From: Afipia birgiae 34632
GTDB taxonomy: Bacteria > Pseudomonadota > Alphaproteobacteria > Rhizobiales > Xanthobacteraceae
DNA length: 64,000 nucleotides
Reading direction: 5' to 3'
Assembly (NCBI RefSeq): GCF_000308295.2
Contig: NZ_HG326652.1
Span: 2,725,931 to 2,789,930, forward strand
Part shown: positions 35,456 through 43,540 of the stretch, piece by piece
Layout of the letters: each line of letters starts with the position of its first letter
Numbering within the stretch: position 1 is the stretch's first letter
Made by a program: the position numbers and the translations under genes
Notes under the pieces: generated by a model
What the model saw: the letters and a program-made list of their open reading frames with translations, nothing else
Database searches by the model: none
What the model was told of the DNA's origin: nothing

Positions 35456-35475
35456 GTCCCCGCGCAGGCGGGGAC
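35456..35475. repeat. Hairpin half-copy of the CCCCGC repeat
   Basis: GTCCCCGC (35456-35463) and GCGGGGAC (35468-35475) form an 8-bp stem. It matches one arm of the element at 33854-33978 and sits 18 bp after the COG4315 gene, where it may serve as a transcription stop. The remaining gap to lemA (to 35656) shows nothing else. Confidence 0.6.
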
Positions 35476-35656
35476 GGCCAGTCGGGAGATTGAAGGCGCC
35501 GTCCGTTTTCAAAGGACCCGCTTATTTCAGTTCATATTTGAACCATCCCTCCTTGAAGGCGACCAAATAGCGCGACATCTGCGTCGCGGGCCCTGCCGCG
35601 CGCCGATCTTTTCGGCTAGGTTCGGCGCATTCGTCGTCCTCAAGGAGTTTTCCCTC

Positions 35657-36217
35657 ATGTCGTCCGGCTGGATTTTACTCGGTGCCATCGTCGTCATCGC
35701 GCTGTTCGTGTTCGGCGCCTACAACCGGCTGGTCGCGCTGGCGCAGCGCGTGTCACAGGCGTTCGCCGACATCGACGTGCAGCTCAAGCAGCGCCACGAC
35801 CTGATTCCGAACCTGGTCGAGACCGTCAAAGGCTACGCCACCCACGAGCGCGGTACGCTGGAAGACGTTATCAAGGCCCGAAACGCCGCCATGTCCGCTC
35901 AGGGACCGGCGCAGGTGTCGGCAGCGGAAGGCCAGCTCGGCGCGGCGCTGGGCCGCCTGATCGCCCTGTCGGAGGCCTATCCGGACCTCAAGGCCAACGC
36001 CAATTTCCAGCAGTTGCAGAGCGAACTGTCGGACATCGAAAACAAGATCGCCGCCAGCCGCCGCTTCTTCAACAATGCGGTTCAGGAATACAACACCGGC
36101 ATCCAGCAACTGCCGGCCGCCCTGTTCGCCGGAGCGCTCGGGTTCACCAAGAAGGATTTCTTCGACCTCGGCGAGCAGCGCGGTCAGCTCGAACAGGCGC
36201 CGTCGGTCAAGTTCTGA
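35657..36217 (+). CDS. lemA: LemA family membrane protein
   Basis: A 186-residue LemA protein: one N-terminal membrane helix (SSGWILLGAIVVIALFVFGA) then a long helical bundle beginning NRLVALAQRVSQAFADIDVQLKQRHDLIPNLVETVKGYATHE. The AAGGAG ribosome binding site 9 bases before the ATG fixes the start. LemA function is unclear, but it is very often encoded next to membrane proteases; here an M48 protease gene follows 33 bases downstream, so a protease adaptor or membrane quality-control role is a reasonable inference. Confidence 0.95.
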   Translation: MSSGWILLGAIVVIALFVFGAYNRLVALAQRVSQAFADIDVQLKQRHDLIPNLVETVKGYATHERGTLEDVIKARNAAMSAQGPAQVSAAEGQLGAALGRLIALSEAYPDLKANANFQQLQSELSDIENKIAASRRFFNNAVQEYNTGIQQLPAALFAGALGFTKKDFFDLGEQRGQLEQAPSVKF

Positions 36218-36250
36218 TCGCCTGACACCGAAAACGACGAGCAGCGCATC

Positions 36251-37414
36251 ATGGCCGCGTACGGTCTCTACACGCACATCGCATCGAACAAGGTTCGTTC
36301 GATGCTGCTGCTCGGCGGCCTGTTCCTGCTCGTCTACGTGATGGTGTTCGCCGGTGCGCTGCTGGCGGAGGTCGCGCTCAACAGCAACCGTCCGTTCGAG
36401 GCGTATGTTACCCTCGCCGGGCGCGACCTCATCAAGGCGTTTCCCTTCGCCACTATCGGGGCCGCGCTCTGGATCGTGATCGCCTATTTCTTTCACCAGA
36501 ACATCATCGATGCGGTGACGGGCGGGCATGACGTGACGCGGCAGGAACAGCCGCGGCTCTACAATCTGCTCGAAAATCTCTGCATCTCGCGCGGCATTCC
36601 GATGCCGAAGCTCAAAATCGTCGACAGTCCCGCGCTCAATGCCTTTGCTACCGGTCTCAACCGCAGCCAGTATGCGATCAGCGTCACCACGGGCCTGATG
36701 AAGGCGCTCAACGACCGGGAGATGGAAGCCGTCCTCGGCCACGAACTGACCCATATCCGCAACGGCGACGTGCAGCTGCTGGTGATCGCCGTCGTCATCG
36801 CCGGCGTGATCGGCTTTTTCGCGGAACTGTTTTTCCGCATCTTTTTCAACTCGGGCGTCCGCTACAGCGGCGGTGGGCGGTCCTCGTCGTCATCGTCCGA
36901 CGGCGACAAGAAGGGCGGCGGCGCCTTCGCCATCGTGCTGCTGGCGATTGCCCTGATCGGCCTCGCGTGGGGCCTGTCGCTGGTGGTGCGTTTCGCCCTG
37001 TCGCGCTCGCGCGAACTGCTGGCGGATGCGGGTTCCGTCGAACTCACCAAGAACCCGGACGCCATGATCTCGGCGCTGCGCAAGATCGAGGGCCGCGGCG
37101 AACTGCCAGGTGCGACCTCCGCCGTGATGGAAATGTGCATCGACAATCCGCGCGAGGGCTTCGCCGACCTGTTCGCAACCCACCCCTCGGTCGATTTGCG
37201 GGTCAAGGCGCTGGTGAAGTATGCCGGCGGCCACGATCCCGGCCCGATGCCGCTGCCGGGCGGTGATGCTGAAACCGGCGATAACGCACCCCAATCCGGG
37301 GATACCTCACCTGAAGCACGGCCGGAGCCTCCACATACCGGACCATGGGGCAGTTCCCCGCAGCCGACGCCGTCTCCGGCGGGCTCGATTCTCGGGCCAT
37401 GGGGCCGCCGATAA
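36251..37414 (+). CDS. M48 family (HtpX-like) membrane zinc protease
   Basis: A 387-residue integral membrane protease. The zinc motif HELTH is at 164-168 (EAVLGHELTHIRNGD), the third ligand Glu is in SRSRELLADAGS, and four membrane helices are visible: two before and two after the catalytic motif. A serine/glycine-rich loop (GGGRSSSSSSDGDKKGGG) separates helices 3 and 4, and a Pro-rich C-terminal tail of about 60 residues ends LGPWGRR. The family degrades misfolded membrane proteins. It is larger than classic HtpX (about 290 residues) because of these additions, and forms an operon with lemA. Confidence 0.94.
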   Translation: MAAYGLYTHIASNKVRSMLLLGGLFLLVYVMVFAGALLAEVALNSNRPFEAYVTLAGRDLIKAFPFATIGAALWIVIAYFFHQNIIDAVTGGHDVTRQEQPRLYNLLENLCISRGIPMPKLKIVDSPALNAFATGLNRSQYAISVTTGLMKALNDREMEAVLGHELTHIRNGDVQLLVIAVVIAGVIGFFAELFFRIFFNSGVRYSGGGRSSSSSSDGDKKGGGAFAIVLLAIALIGLAWGLSLVVRFALSRSRELLADAGSVELTKNPDAMISALRKIEGRGELPGATSAVMEMCIDNPREGFADLFATHPSVDLRVKALVKYAGGHDPGPMPLPGGDAETGDNAPQSGDTSPEARPEPPHTGPWGSSPQPTPSPAGSILGPWGRR

Positions 37415-37558
37415 GCCTCGGCATTAACGAAGCCGTTGTTTATTAAGCATAACAGCGTCGTCAAGAATTGAATTATCCCTCGATTCTGCCATGTTCCGGC
37501 GGAAAGCAGGCTAAGCTCCCGTCGTCAGGCGGACGTGTTTAGCGCGTAAAGGGGTCTT

Positions 37559-38326
37559 ATGGCGAAACCGGCAGTGATCGTAGTGGGCGCGGACAAGGGT
37601 GGGGTCGGCAAGACCACCGTTTCGCGCACCGTTCTCGACTATTTCAGCGCAAACAACATCCCAACCCGCGCCTTCGATACCGAATCGCCGCGCGGCACGC
37701 TGATGCGCTTTCATCCCGACATCACCCAGATCGTCGACGTCACCTCGACGTCCGATCAGATGAAAATCTTCGATACGCTGAATTCATCGGGCACCAGCGT
37801 GACCGTCATCGACGTCCGCGCAGGACTGTTGTCCCCCACCCTCGCGGCACTGCGCGACATCGGCTTCCTCGACGCCGCCCGCTCCGGCCAGATCACCTTC
37901 GCCGTGTTCCACATTCTCGGCCCGTCGATCGCCTCGCTGGACGAGATCGCCGAGACCGCGAACTTCATGGACGGCGCGAAATACTTCCTGGTGAAGAACT
38001 TCATCAACAACACCAGCTTCTTCGAGTGGGACCAGGCGACCTACAACTCGTATTTCCACCGCATCAAGAACGCCACCGAGATCACGATTCCGAAGCTGAA
38101 CGAAATGGCCTACGAGCAGGTCGAAGTCGCCTCGGTGCCGTTCCTCAAGTTCGTCGCCAACAAGGGGACGAAGGATGAAGCCGCCAACTACTCGTTCGTG
38201 CTGCGCGGCTATGTCCGCCACTGGCTGGGCAATGTGTGGGGTGAGTTCGACCGCATCAAGCTGACCGAGATCGTCGGCTCGAAGGACAAGTCAGCCACAT
38301 CTCGCGCACCGACAAGCGAGATCTAA
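37559..38326 (+). CDS. ParA/MinD-like P-loop ATPase, first of a pair
   Basis: A 255-residue SIMIBI-class ATPase. The deviant Walker A with signature lysine is GADKGGVGKTT (residues 10-20), and VTVIDVRAGL is the Walker A' strand. The rest does not match ParA partners of ParB, MinD or flagellar FlhG closely: no ParB-type gene or parS is nearby. AAGGGG lies before the ATG. It is followed 26 bp later by a second P-loop protein with a degenerate motif. Cargo or role unknown; a positioning or assembly ATPase is the family-level guess. Confidence 0.85.
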   Translation: MAKPAVIVVGADKGGVGKTTVSRTVLDYFSANNIPTRAFDTESPRGTLMRFHPDITQIVDVTSTSDQMKIFDTLNSSGTSVTVIDVRAGLLSPTLAALRDIGFLDAARSGQITFAVFHILGPSIASLDEIAETANFMDGAKYFLVKNFINNTSFFEWDQATYNSYFHRIKNATEITIPKLNEMAYEQVEVASVPFLKFVANKGTKDEAANYSFVLRGYVRHWLGNVWGEFDRIKLTEIVGSKDKSATSRAPTSEI

Positions 38327-38352
38327 CCGTCTGACTGCCGGACATCGCGCCG

Positions 38353-39024
38353 ATGCGCCGCACGCCTGTTTATATCGTCTGCTCGCCCCGCCCTGCGGTG
38401 GGCAAGACGCTGATCGCGCGGGCGCTGACCGAGTTCCTCGTGCTTCAGCGCGGCGCGGTGACCGCTTTCGATATCAACCTGCGCGAGCCGTCGCTGCTGA
38501 ACTATCTCCCCGGCGTCACCGAGACTGCGCTGATCAGCGACACCTTCGGGCAGATGGCGCTGATGGACCGTCTTATCGTCAATGACGGGGTGCCCAAGGT
38601 GATCGACCTCGGCTTTCACGCCTTCGACGATTATTTCAAGCTCATCGCGGAAATCGGCTTCATGAAGGAAGCGGACCGGCGCGGCGTTGATCCGATCGTC
38701 CTGTTCATCCCAGACCGTGACCGCGCCTCCAGCGTCGCATGGACGATGCTGCGCGAGACGTTCCCGAACGCCGCCATCGTGCCGGTCGAGAACGAGCATG
38801 TTCTGTGGGGACCGTTGCCGAGAGAATTCGCCCGCGTGCGCCCGTTCAAGGTCGCGGCATTGCCTGCGTTCCTTAAGTCGATCATCGGCCGGCTGAATTT
38901 TTCATTCTCGCATTACCTGCGCACCAACAAGGATCAGTCGTCAGAACTGCATCAATGGGTACGCACCAACTACACGCGCTTCCGCGAGCTGGAGCTGAAC
39001 CTGATCCTGCACAAGTTGGGCTGA
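38353..39024 (+). CDS. ParA-like P-loop protein with altered Walker A, second of a pair
   Basis: A 223-residue protein whose N-terminus VYIVCSPRPAVGKTLIARAL aligns with the P-loop of the upstream protein, but the signature lysine position is Arg13 and the two glycines are Pro-Ala. The second lysine of the P-loop is kept, so nucleotide binding is plausible while ParA-type dimer-activated hydrolysis is doubtful. The C-terminal half (RLNFSFSHYLRTNKDQSS) is unlike known ParA proteins. It probably works with the upstream ATPase as a hetero-pair. Convergent with the SDR gene, stop to stop within 2 bp. Confidence 0.75.
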   Translation: MRRTPVYIVCSPRPAVGKTLIARALTEFLVLQRGAVTAFDINLREPSLLNYLPGVTETALISDTFGQMALMDRLIVNDGVPKVIDLGFHAFDDYFKLIAEIGFMKEADRRGVDPIVLFIPDRDRASSVAWTMLRETFPNAAIVPVENEHVLWGPLPREFARVRPFKVAALPAFLKSIIGRLNFSFSHYLRTNKDQSSELHQWVRTNYTRFRELELNLILHKLG

Positions 39025-39025
39025 T

Positions 39026-39826
39026 TCAGTAATAGATGCTTCCGGGCGCGCCGCCGCCCGCCGCAATCGCATCGCCATTGATGGCGATCGACTTTGGCGA
39101 CGCCAGAAATGCGACGATGTGGCCGATCTCCTCGGCCGTCACCAGACGGCGGATCGTGTTGAGATCGTTCATCGCCTTCTCGACTTCGGCTTCCGTCTTC
39201 TTCGTGAGCCCCGCGCGCCACGCGATCACGCCCGGCGTCTTCTCGGTCCGGGTCAGACCGGGATGAACGCAGGTCACATTGATGCCGCGAGGTCCCAGTT
39301 CATCGGCGAGATTCTTGGTCAGCGCCGCCACGCCGACATTGCGGATACTGCCGACGGTGGTGCCAGTCTGACGCGCGCCAAGCCCGCTGATATTGATAAT
39401 GCGGCCCCAGCCCTGCTCCGTCATCAGTGGCGCGACTTCTCGGGCCATGCGCAGATAACCCATGACCTTGACGTTAACATCGCTCCAGAACATTTCGTCG
39501 GTGATCTCGCTCAGCGACGGCGGCTTGGCCTGACCGCTCGGCTGCGCCGCGCTGTTGACCAGCACATCGATCCGGCCAAAATCCGAGCGAATCGCGGCGA
39601 CAGCGGCGCGCACCGCATCGTCCTTGCCGGTGTCGGCCGCATAGGCGCGCACCATGCGGCCCGTCTCACTTGAAATTTCCGAGGCTGTCGCCTTCGCCGC
39701 TTCAACATCGCGACCGACGATCGCGACATCCATGCCCTCGCTTGCGAGCGAGCGCGCAATCGCCTTGCCTATGCCGCGCGTGCCGCCGGTAACGACTGCG
39801 ATTTTACCCGTGAGCTGAAGATCCAT
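39026..39826 (-). CDS. SDR-fold protein lacking the YxxxK catalytic motif
   Basis: A 266-residue short-chain dehydrogenase/reductase-fold protein. The cofactor loop TGGTRGIG (13-20), NSAA (91-94) and Ser147 of INISG are conserved, but the expected Tyr and Lys are Gly159 and Asn163 in TVGSIRNVGVAALTKNLA, so normal proton transfer cannot occur. The segment VHPGLTRTEKTPG that follows is typical of a recurring SDR subgroup, so this is probably a real subfamily with a changed role (binding, or a different chemistry) rather than a broken gene. Confidence 0.87.
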   Translation of the reverse strand: MDLQLTGKIAVVTGGTRGIGKAIARSLASEGMDVAIVGRDVEAAKATASEISSETGRMVRAYAADTGKDDAVRAAVAAIRSDFGRIDVLVNSAAQPSGQAKPPSLSEITDEMFWSDVNVKVMGYLRMAREVAPLMTEQGWGRIINISGLGARQTGTTVGSIRNVGVAALTKNLADELGPRGINVTCVHPGLTRTEKTPGVIAWRAGLTKKTEAEVEKAMNDLNTIRRLVTAEEIGHIVAFLASPKSIAINGDAIAAGGGAPGSIYY

Positions 39827-39889
39827 CTGCCGCCCCTTGTGTTTCAGAGCATCTTCTGACGGCTACCGGATTGCACCTAGCCGGATGCC

Positions 39890-40429
39890 TCAATGACCGT
39901 CGAATGTCATCAGCGTCCGCACCGACACATCCATCGCGCGCAGCTTCGCCGCACCGCCAAGTTCCGGCAGGTCGATGATAAAGCAGGCAGCGACCACATC
40001 GGCGCCGATCTGGCGCAGCAGCTTCACCGCGCCTTCCGCCGTGCCACCGGTCGCGATCAGATCGTCGATCAGGATGACGCGTTCACCGGGCTTGATGGCG
40101 TCGGCATGCATCTCCATCTCGTCGAGGCCATATTCCAGCGAGTAGGCGATACGCACCGTGGTATGCGGCAGCTTGCCCTTCTTGCGGATCGGCACGAAGC
40201 CAGCAGAGACCTGATGCGCCACCGCGCCGCCGAGAATGAAGCCGCGCGCCTCCATGCCCGCGACCTTATCGATCTTGGAGCCGGCCCAGGGCTGCACCAG
40301 CTCATCGACCGCGCGGCGAAACGCCCAGGCATTGCCAAGCAGCGTGGTGATGTCGCGGAAAACAATGCCGGGCTTCGGATAGTCGTGAATGGCGCGGACG
40401 GTGGCTTTCAAATCGTCTTCGAGAGTCAT
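39890..40429 (-). CDS. apt: Adenine phosphoribosyltransferase
   Basis: Salvages adenine to AMP using PRPP. The 179-residue protein has the PRPP-binding loop [17 protein letters not shown] near 118-134, the N-terminal [16 protein letters not shown], and the flexible loop [11 protein letters not shown], all typical of APT. Single gene on the minus strand; a palindromic repeat separates it from the upstream trpE(G). Together with the NCS2 permease encoded 25 kb away it could serve purine salvage. Confidence 0.97.
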   Translation of the reverse strand: MTLEDDLKATVRAIHDYPKPGIVFRDITTLLGNAWAFRRAVDELVQPWAGSKIDKVAGMEARGFILGGAVAHQVSAGFVPIRKKGKLPHTTVRIAYSLEYGLDEMEMHADAIKPGERVILIDDLIATGGTAEGAVKLLRQIGADVVAACFIIDLPELGGAAKLRAMDVSVRTLMTFDGH

Positions 40430-40461
40430 TGTTTGTCTAATCCGGTTGAACCAAAGAATTC

Positions 40462-40543
40462 GTCATTGCGAAGAGCGAAGCGACGAAGCAATCCAGACCT
40501 CTCGTTTCCGCGCACTGGATTGCTTCGCTGCGCTCGCAATGAC
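40462..40543. repeat. Palindromic intergenic repeat (GTCATTGCGA type)
   Basis: GTCATTGCGAAGAGCGAAGC at the left is complementary to GCTTCGCTGCGCTCGCAATGAC at the right (ending 40543), with GGATTGCTTCG/CGAAGCAATCC internal pairing. Same family as 21226-21298. It lies between the trpE(G) stop and the apt start. Confidence 0.75.
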
Positions 40544-40552
40544 GGACACATA

Positions 40553-42715
40553 TCAACTCGCAGGCCGGCCGAGCCTGAATGCATTTTCCACAATCCGCAG
40601 TCCGACATTGCCTTCCAGCGACATCAACGACTCGGGATGAAACTGCACGCCGCCGACCGGCAACGTCTTGTGCTCGATGGCCATGGCGATGCCGTCCTCG
40701 GTGCTGGCAGTGACCTCCAACACGTCCGGCATGCCGACGCGATCCACATAGAGCGAGTGATACCGTCCGATCACCACTTCATTGGGCAGATTGCCCATCA
40801 GTGTGCCGCCGCGCACCTGAACGCGCGAGGGCCGTCCATGCGCAGGAGTGGACAATTGCCCGAGCTTGCCGCCGAAATATTCGCCGATGGCTTGCACGCC
40901 GAGACAGACGCCGAACACCGGCAGCTTCTTGTCCAGCGCCGCGCCAATGAATTTCGAGATGCCGAAATCCTCAGGGCGGCCGGGGCCGGGCGACAGCACC
41001 AGAAGGTCGTAGCTGTCCTTCTTCAGCATCTCGAGCGCGTGATTGTGCCGCGTAACGCTGACGGTCGCGCCGACCTGACGGAAATAGTCCGCCAGCATGT
41101 GCACAAACGAATCCTCGTGATCGATCAGCAGTACTTTCTTGCCGGAGCCGGTGGCGTCCGGCGCGAACGCCGACAACGGCTTCGCCGGATCGCCGCGCAG
41201 CGCCTGAAACAGCGCCGCAGCCTTGGTCTGGCATTCCTTCTCTTCCGCGACAGGATCGCTGTCGAACAGCAGCGTCGCGCCGACGCGCACTTCGGCCAGA
41301 CCGTCCTTCATGCGGATGGTGCGGATGGTCAGACCCGTGTTGATGCTGCCGTCAAAACCCAGAAATCCGAGCGCGCCGGCATACCAGCGCCGCGACGAGC
41401 GCTCGTGGTCCTCGACGAACTGCATCGCCCACAGCTTCGGCGCACCGGTCACCGTGACCGCCCATGCGTGGGTCAGGAAGCCGTCGAGCGCATCGAAACC
41501 TGGGCGCAGCATGCCTTCGACATGATCGACGGTGTGGAACAGCTTCGAGTAAGTCTCGATCTGCCGCCGCGCCAGCACCTTGATTGTGCCCGGCTCGCAA
41601 ACGCGCGCCTTGTCATTGCGGTCGACGTCGGTGCACATGTTGAGTTCGAATTCGTCTTTCTGCGAATTCAGCAACTCCTGAATCTGTTTGGCATCGCTGA
41701 TGGCGTCGACGCCGCGCGCGATGGTGCCGGAGATCGGACAGGTTTCGATCCGCTTGCCGTCGGAACGCACGAACATTTCCGGCGACGCCGCCACCAGAAA
41801 CTCGCCATCGCCGAGATTGATCAACGCGCCGTAAGGCGACGGGTTGATCTTGCACAGACGCTGGAACACTTCCGCCGGCGTGCGCTCGCAAGGCTCGGCA
41901 AACAATTGCCCCGGCACCGCCTCGAACAGATCGCCGCGTGCGAACGCCTGACGCGCCGTCTCGACAGTGGCCTGATAGACGCCGGGCGCATGATCGGCGA
42001 AGCCCTCGCGCTTGGTCTTGGCGTAGACGCTTGGCGGCGTTTCGCGGTCCAAGCCCTTGGTGGACTGGCCGCCGAACGCAAACTCATAGCTCAGGATTAC
42101 GCCGCGCCCGGTGGCGCGATCGTAGGCCAGGATACGATCCGGAATGTAGAGAACGATGTCGCGCTGGTCCTTCTCGCGCTCACGCTTCTGCACAAGGTCT
42201 TCGAACTGGAACACCAGATCGTAGGCGAATGCGCCGAACAGCCCGAGCAGTCCGTCGCTTGGCGAATTGAATGCCGCGATAATGTCGCGCACCAGCGACA
42301 CCACCGACGAACGTCGCGTGCGCTGGTCCTCGTCAACCGGCGCATCGCCGCGCACGATATGACCCGCAAGGCGCGTCGCGCTCTTCCCGGTGATGACGGC
42401 GCAGGGCTCTTTCAGGGTCTCAGCGAGAAACGCCACCAGCACCTTGCCGCGTGCATTCAGCGCTTCGATAAAGAAATCCGTGCCGGTGGATTCCAGCCGC
42501 AGCGGCGGATCGGAAAAGCCGAGGTCGAAGCTTTCGTAGCGGCCAGGCACCGTGGTGCCCGACGACAGCACCACGCCACGGCTGGTATCGAGCTGCTCGA
42601 TCAGCCGATCGAGCGCCGCGCCGCCAGTGAAATGCTCGACGGAACGGGCCACATCGAGGCCGCGGGCGGTCCGGTATTCGCTCTGCGCGGGAAGCGCGAA
42701 AACTGTCCTGTTCAT
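40553..42715 (-). CDS. trpE(G): Fused anthranilate synthase TrpE-TrpG
   Basis: First committed step of tryptophan synthesis: chorismate plus glutamine to anthranilate. In this 720-residue protein both subunits are fused, as in Rhizobiales. Residues 1-510 are the chorismate-binding TrpE domain (ETCPISGTIARGVDAISDAK, VDHVEGMLRPGFDALD, TVTGAPK); residues 525-715 are the class I glutamine amidotransferase TrpG with nucleophile Cys near 604 in PVFGVCLGVQAIGEYF and His in GVQFHPESLMSLEG. Expression is controlled by the leader-peptide attenuator 49-165 bases upstream. A palindromic repeat follows the stop codon. Confidence 0.98.
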   Translation of the reverse strand: MNRTVFALPAQSEYRTARGLDVARSVEHFTGGAALDRLIEQLDTSRGVVLSSGTTVPGRYESFDLGFSDPPLRLESTGTDFFIEALNARGKVLVAFLAETLKEPCAVITGKSATRLAGHIVRGDAPVDEDQRTRRSSVVSLVRDIIAAFNSPSDGLLGLFGAFAYDLVFQFEDLVQKREREKDQRDIVLYIPDRILAYDRATGRGVILSYEFAFGGQSTKGLDRETPPSVYAKTKREGFADHAPGVYQATVETARQAFARGDLFEAVPGQLFAEPCERTPAEVFQRLCKINPSPYGALINLGDGEFLVAASPEMFVRSDGKRIETCPISGTIARGVDAISDAKQIQELLNSQKDEFELNMCTDVDRNDKARVCEPGTIKVLARRQIETYSKLFHTVDHVEGMLRPGFDALDGFLTHAWAVTVTGAPKLWAMQFVEDHERSSRRWYAGALGFLGFDGSINTGLTIRTIRMKDGLAEVRVGATLLFDSDPVAEEKECQTKAAALFQALRGDPAKPLSAFAPDATGSGKKVLLIDHEDSFVHMLADYFRQVGATVSVTRHNHALEMLKKDSYDLLVLSPGPGRPEDFGISKFIGAALDKKLPVFGVCLGVQAIGEYFGGKLGQLSTPAHGRPSRVQVRGGTLMGNLPNEVVIGRYHSLYVDRVGMPDVLEVTASTEDGIAMAIEHKTLPVGGVQFHPESLMSLEGNVGLRIVENAFRLGRPAS

Positions 42716-42763
42716 CTGGTCCTCTTACGAGACTTGCTGGAGGAACGCCACACAGGACAAACG

Positions 42764-42793
42764 AAAAAAGGCCGTCGCTCTGCGATGACGGCC
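42764..42793 (-). terminator. trp attenuator terminator hairpin
   Basis: On the minus strand GGCCGTC (42793-42787) pairs with GACGGCC (42776-42770) and is followed by six T residues. It lies between the trpL stop and the trpE(G) ATG. A competing upstream segment with GGCC and CGAT boxes can pair with the terminator's 5' arm region, providing an antiterminator when ribosomes stall at the Trp codons. Confidence 0.88.
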
Positions 42794-42831
42794 TCGACGA
42801 TTGTTCATGAAATAAATCGCACCGGCCACCT

Positions 42832-42879
42832 TTAGAAGGTGCGCCACCAAAGACGGGCTGGGCTGGACAGGGTGCTCAT
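42832..42879 (-). CDS. trpL: Tryptophan operon leader peptide
   Basis: A 15-residue peptide MSTLSSPARLWWRTF with two adjacent Trp codons, the sensor of a transcription attenuator for trpE(G). Stalling at the Trp pair when charged tRNA-Trp is scarce lets the antiterminator form; otherwise the T-tailed hairpin stops transcription. No ribosome binding site precedes the ATG: the promoter's -10 element ends 7 bases before it, so the transcript probably begins at the A of ATG, as described for the Sinorhizobium trpL. In that organism the released leader RNA and peptide also act in trans. Confidence 0.88.
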   Translation of the reverse strand: MSTLSSPARLWWRTF

Positions 42880-42886
42880 GGCGGGC

Positions 42887-42915
42887 AAAACATCACTGCC
42901 GGGGGGCGATGTCAA
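42887..42915 (-). promoter_or_regulatory. trpL-trpE(G) promoter
   Basis: A perfect -35 TTGACA (42915-42910) and a weak -10 TGTTTT (42892-42887) are separated by 17 bp. The -10 is 7 bases from the trpL ATG, giving leaderless initiation. The palindromic element 42919-42994 ends only three bases upstream of the -35. Confidence 0.75.
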
Positions 42916-42918
42916 GAC

Positions 42919-42994
42919 CTAGTGCCCTGAATCCGAAGTTCGCTTCACTCCGCAGCACCTTCCGTAGCGAACTTCGGATTCAAAGGGGCACTAG
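42919..42994. repeat. 76-bp CTAG-bounded palindromic element 1
   Basis: Begins and ends with CTAG. The left arm CTAGTGCCCTGAATCCGAAG and the complement of the right arm (42966-42994) match apart from a 3-base indel, with a 21-base centre. It sits immediately upstream of the trp promoter. No coding capacity. Confidence 0.8.
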
Positions 42995-43006
42995 AAAATT
43001 GTGATT

Positions 43007-43082
43007 CTAGTGTGGTTTCGGTTCGCAAGTCCGCAGATGAACGCGCTGGAGAATGAGGCGGACTTGCGAGCCACCACACTAG
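43007..43082. repeat. 76-bp CTAG-bounded palindromic element 2
   Basis: Exactly the same length as element 1, 12 bp away, and also bounded by CTAG. Arms CTAGTGTGGTTTCGGTTCGC (left, extending to CAAGTCCGC) and the complement of the right arm (43058-43082) again differ by a 3-base indel. Its right CTAG contains the stop codon of the acetyltransferase gene that begins at 43540. Confidence 0.8.
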
Positions 43083-43540
43083 GCCTGCTTCACAAAGACC
43101 GTCAGCTTGTGCTCCCCTACATTCTCCTCGATCGGCGCCCAGCCCTGCCGGGTGTAGAACCGCCGCCTCTCCTTCTGGGCGCACAGATAGACCCGCCGGA
43201 AACTGAGTGCGAAGGCCTCGCTGACCGCGCGGCCGACCAGTTCCGTGCCGATCTCCTGCATCCGGTACTTTGGATCGACCCAGACCGCCGCCACCCAGGG
43301 CGAGTATTGGGGGCGATCCTCGAGGTCTGAGGCAATAACCGATGCCGTGCCCAGAAAAGTATCGCCCCTGTGCGCCACCAGCGCAAAAGGGATTGGCAAC
43401 GGCGTCATATTCTCCTGCAATCGCCCGGCGATGTAGTCCACCGGGACGCCTTGCTCCTTCCACCATGCCCGCCAGATGCGGTCAGCAACAGCGTCAAAGA
43501 ACGCTGGCTGCTGCCGCAGGTCGGAGATGGTGAAGCTCAC
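43079..43540 (-). CDS. GNAT family N-acetyltransferase
   Basis: A 153-residue acetyltransferase with the GNAT core: substrate strand PFALVAHRGDTFLGTASVI, acetyl-CoA loop VWVDPKYRMQEIGTELVGRAV near 88-108, and C-terminal strands RRVYLCAQKERRRFYTRQGW. Substrate unknown. Its ATG overlaps the stop of the dienelactone hydrolase gene by 4 bases, so the two are translated together. The TAG stop is part of the terminal CTAG of the adjacent 76-bp palindromic element, which suggests that the insertion fixed the present C-terminus FVKQA. Confidence 0.85.
   Translation of the reverse strand: MSFTISDLRQQPAFFDAVADRIWRAWWKEQGVPVDYIAGRLQENMTPLPIPFALVAHRGDTFLGTASVIASDLEDRPQYSPWVAAVWVDPKYRMQEIGTELVGRAVSEAFALSFRRVYLCAQKERRRFYTRQGWAPIEENVGEHKLTVFVKQA

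Noticed and set aside
39893-42835. 980-residue plus-strand frame opposite apt and trpE(G)
   Set aside because: Spans two known genes, a repeat and the attenuator; it cannot be a real gene.
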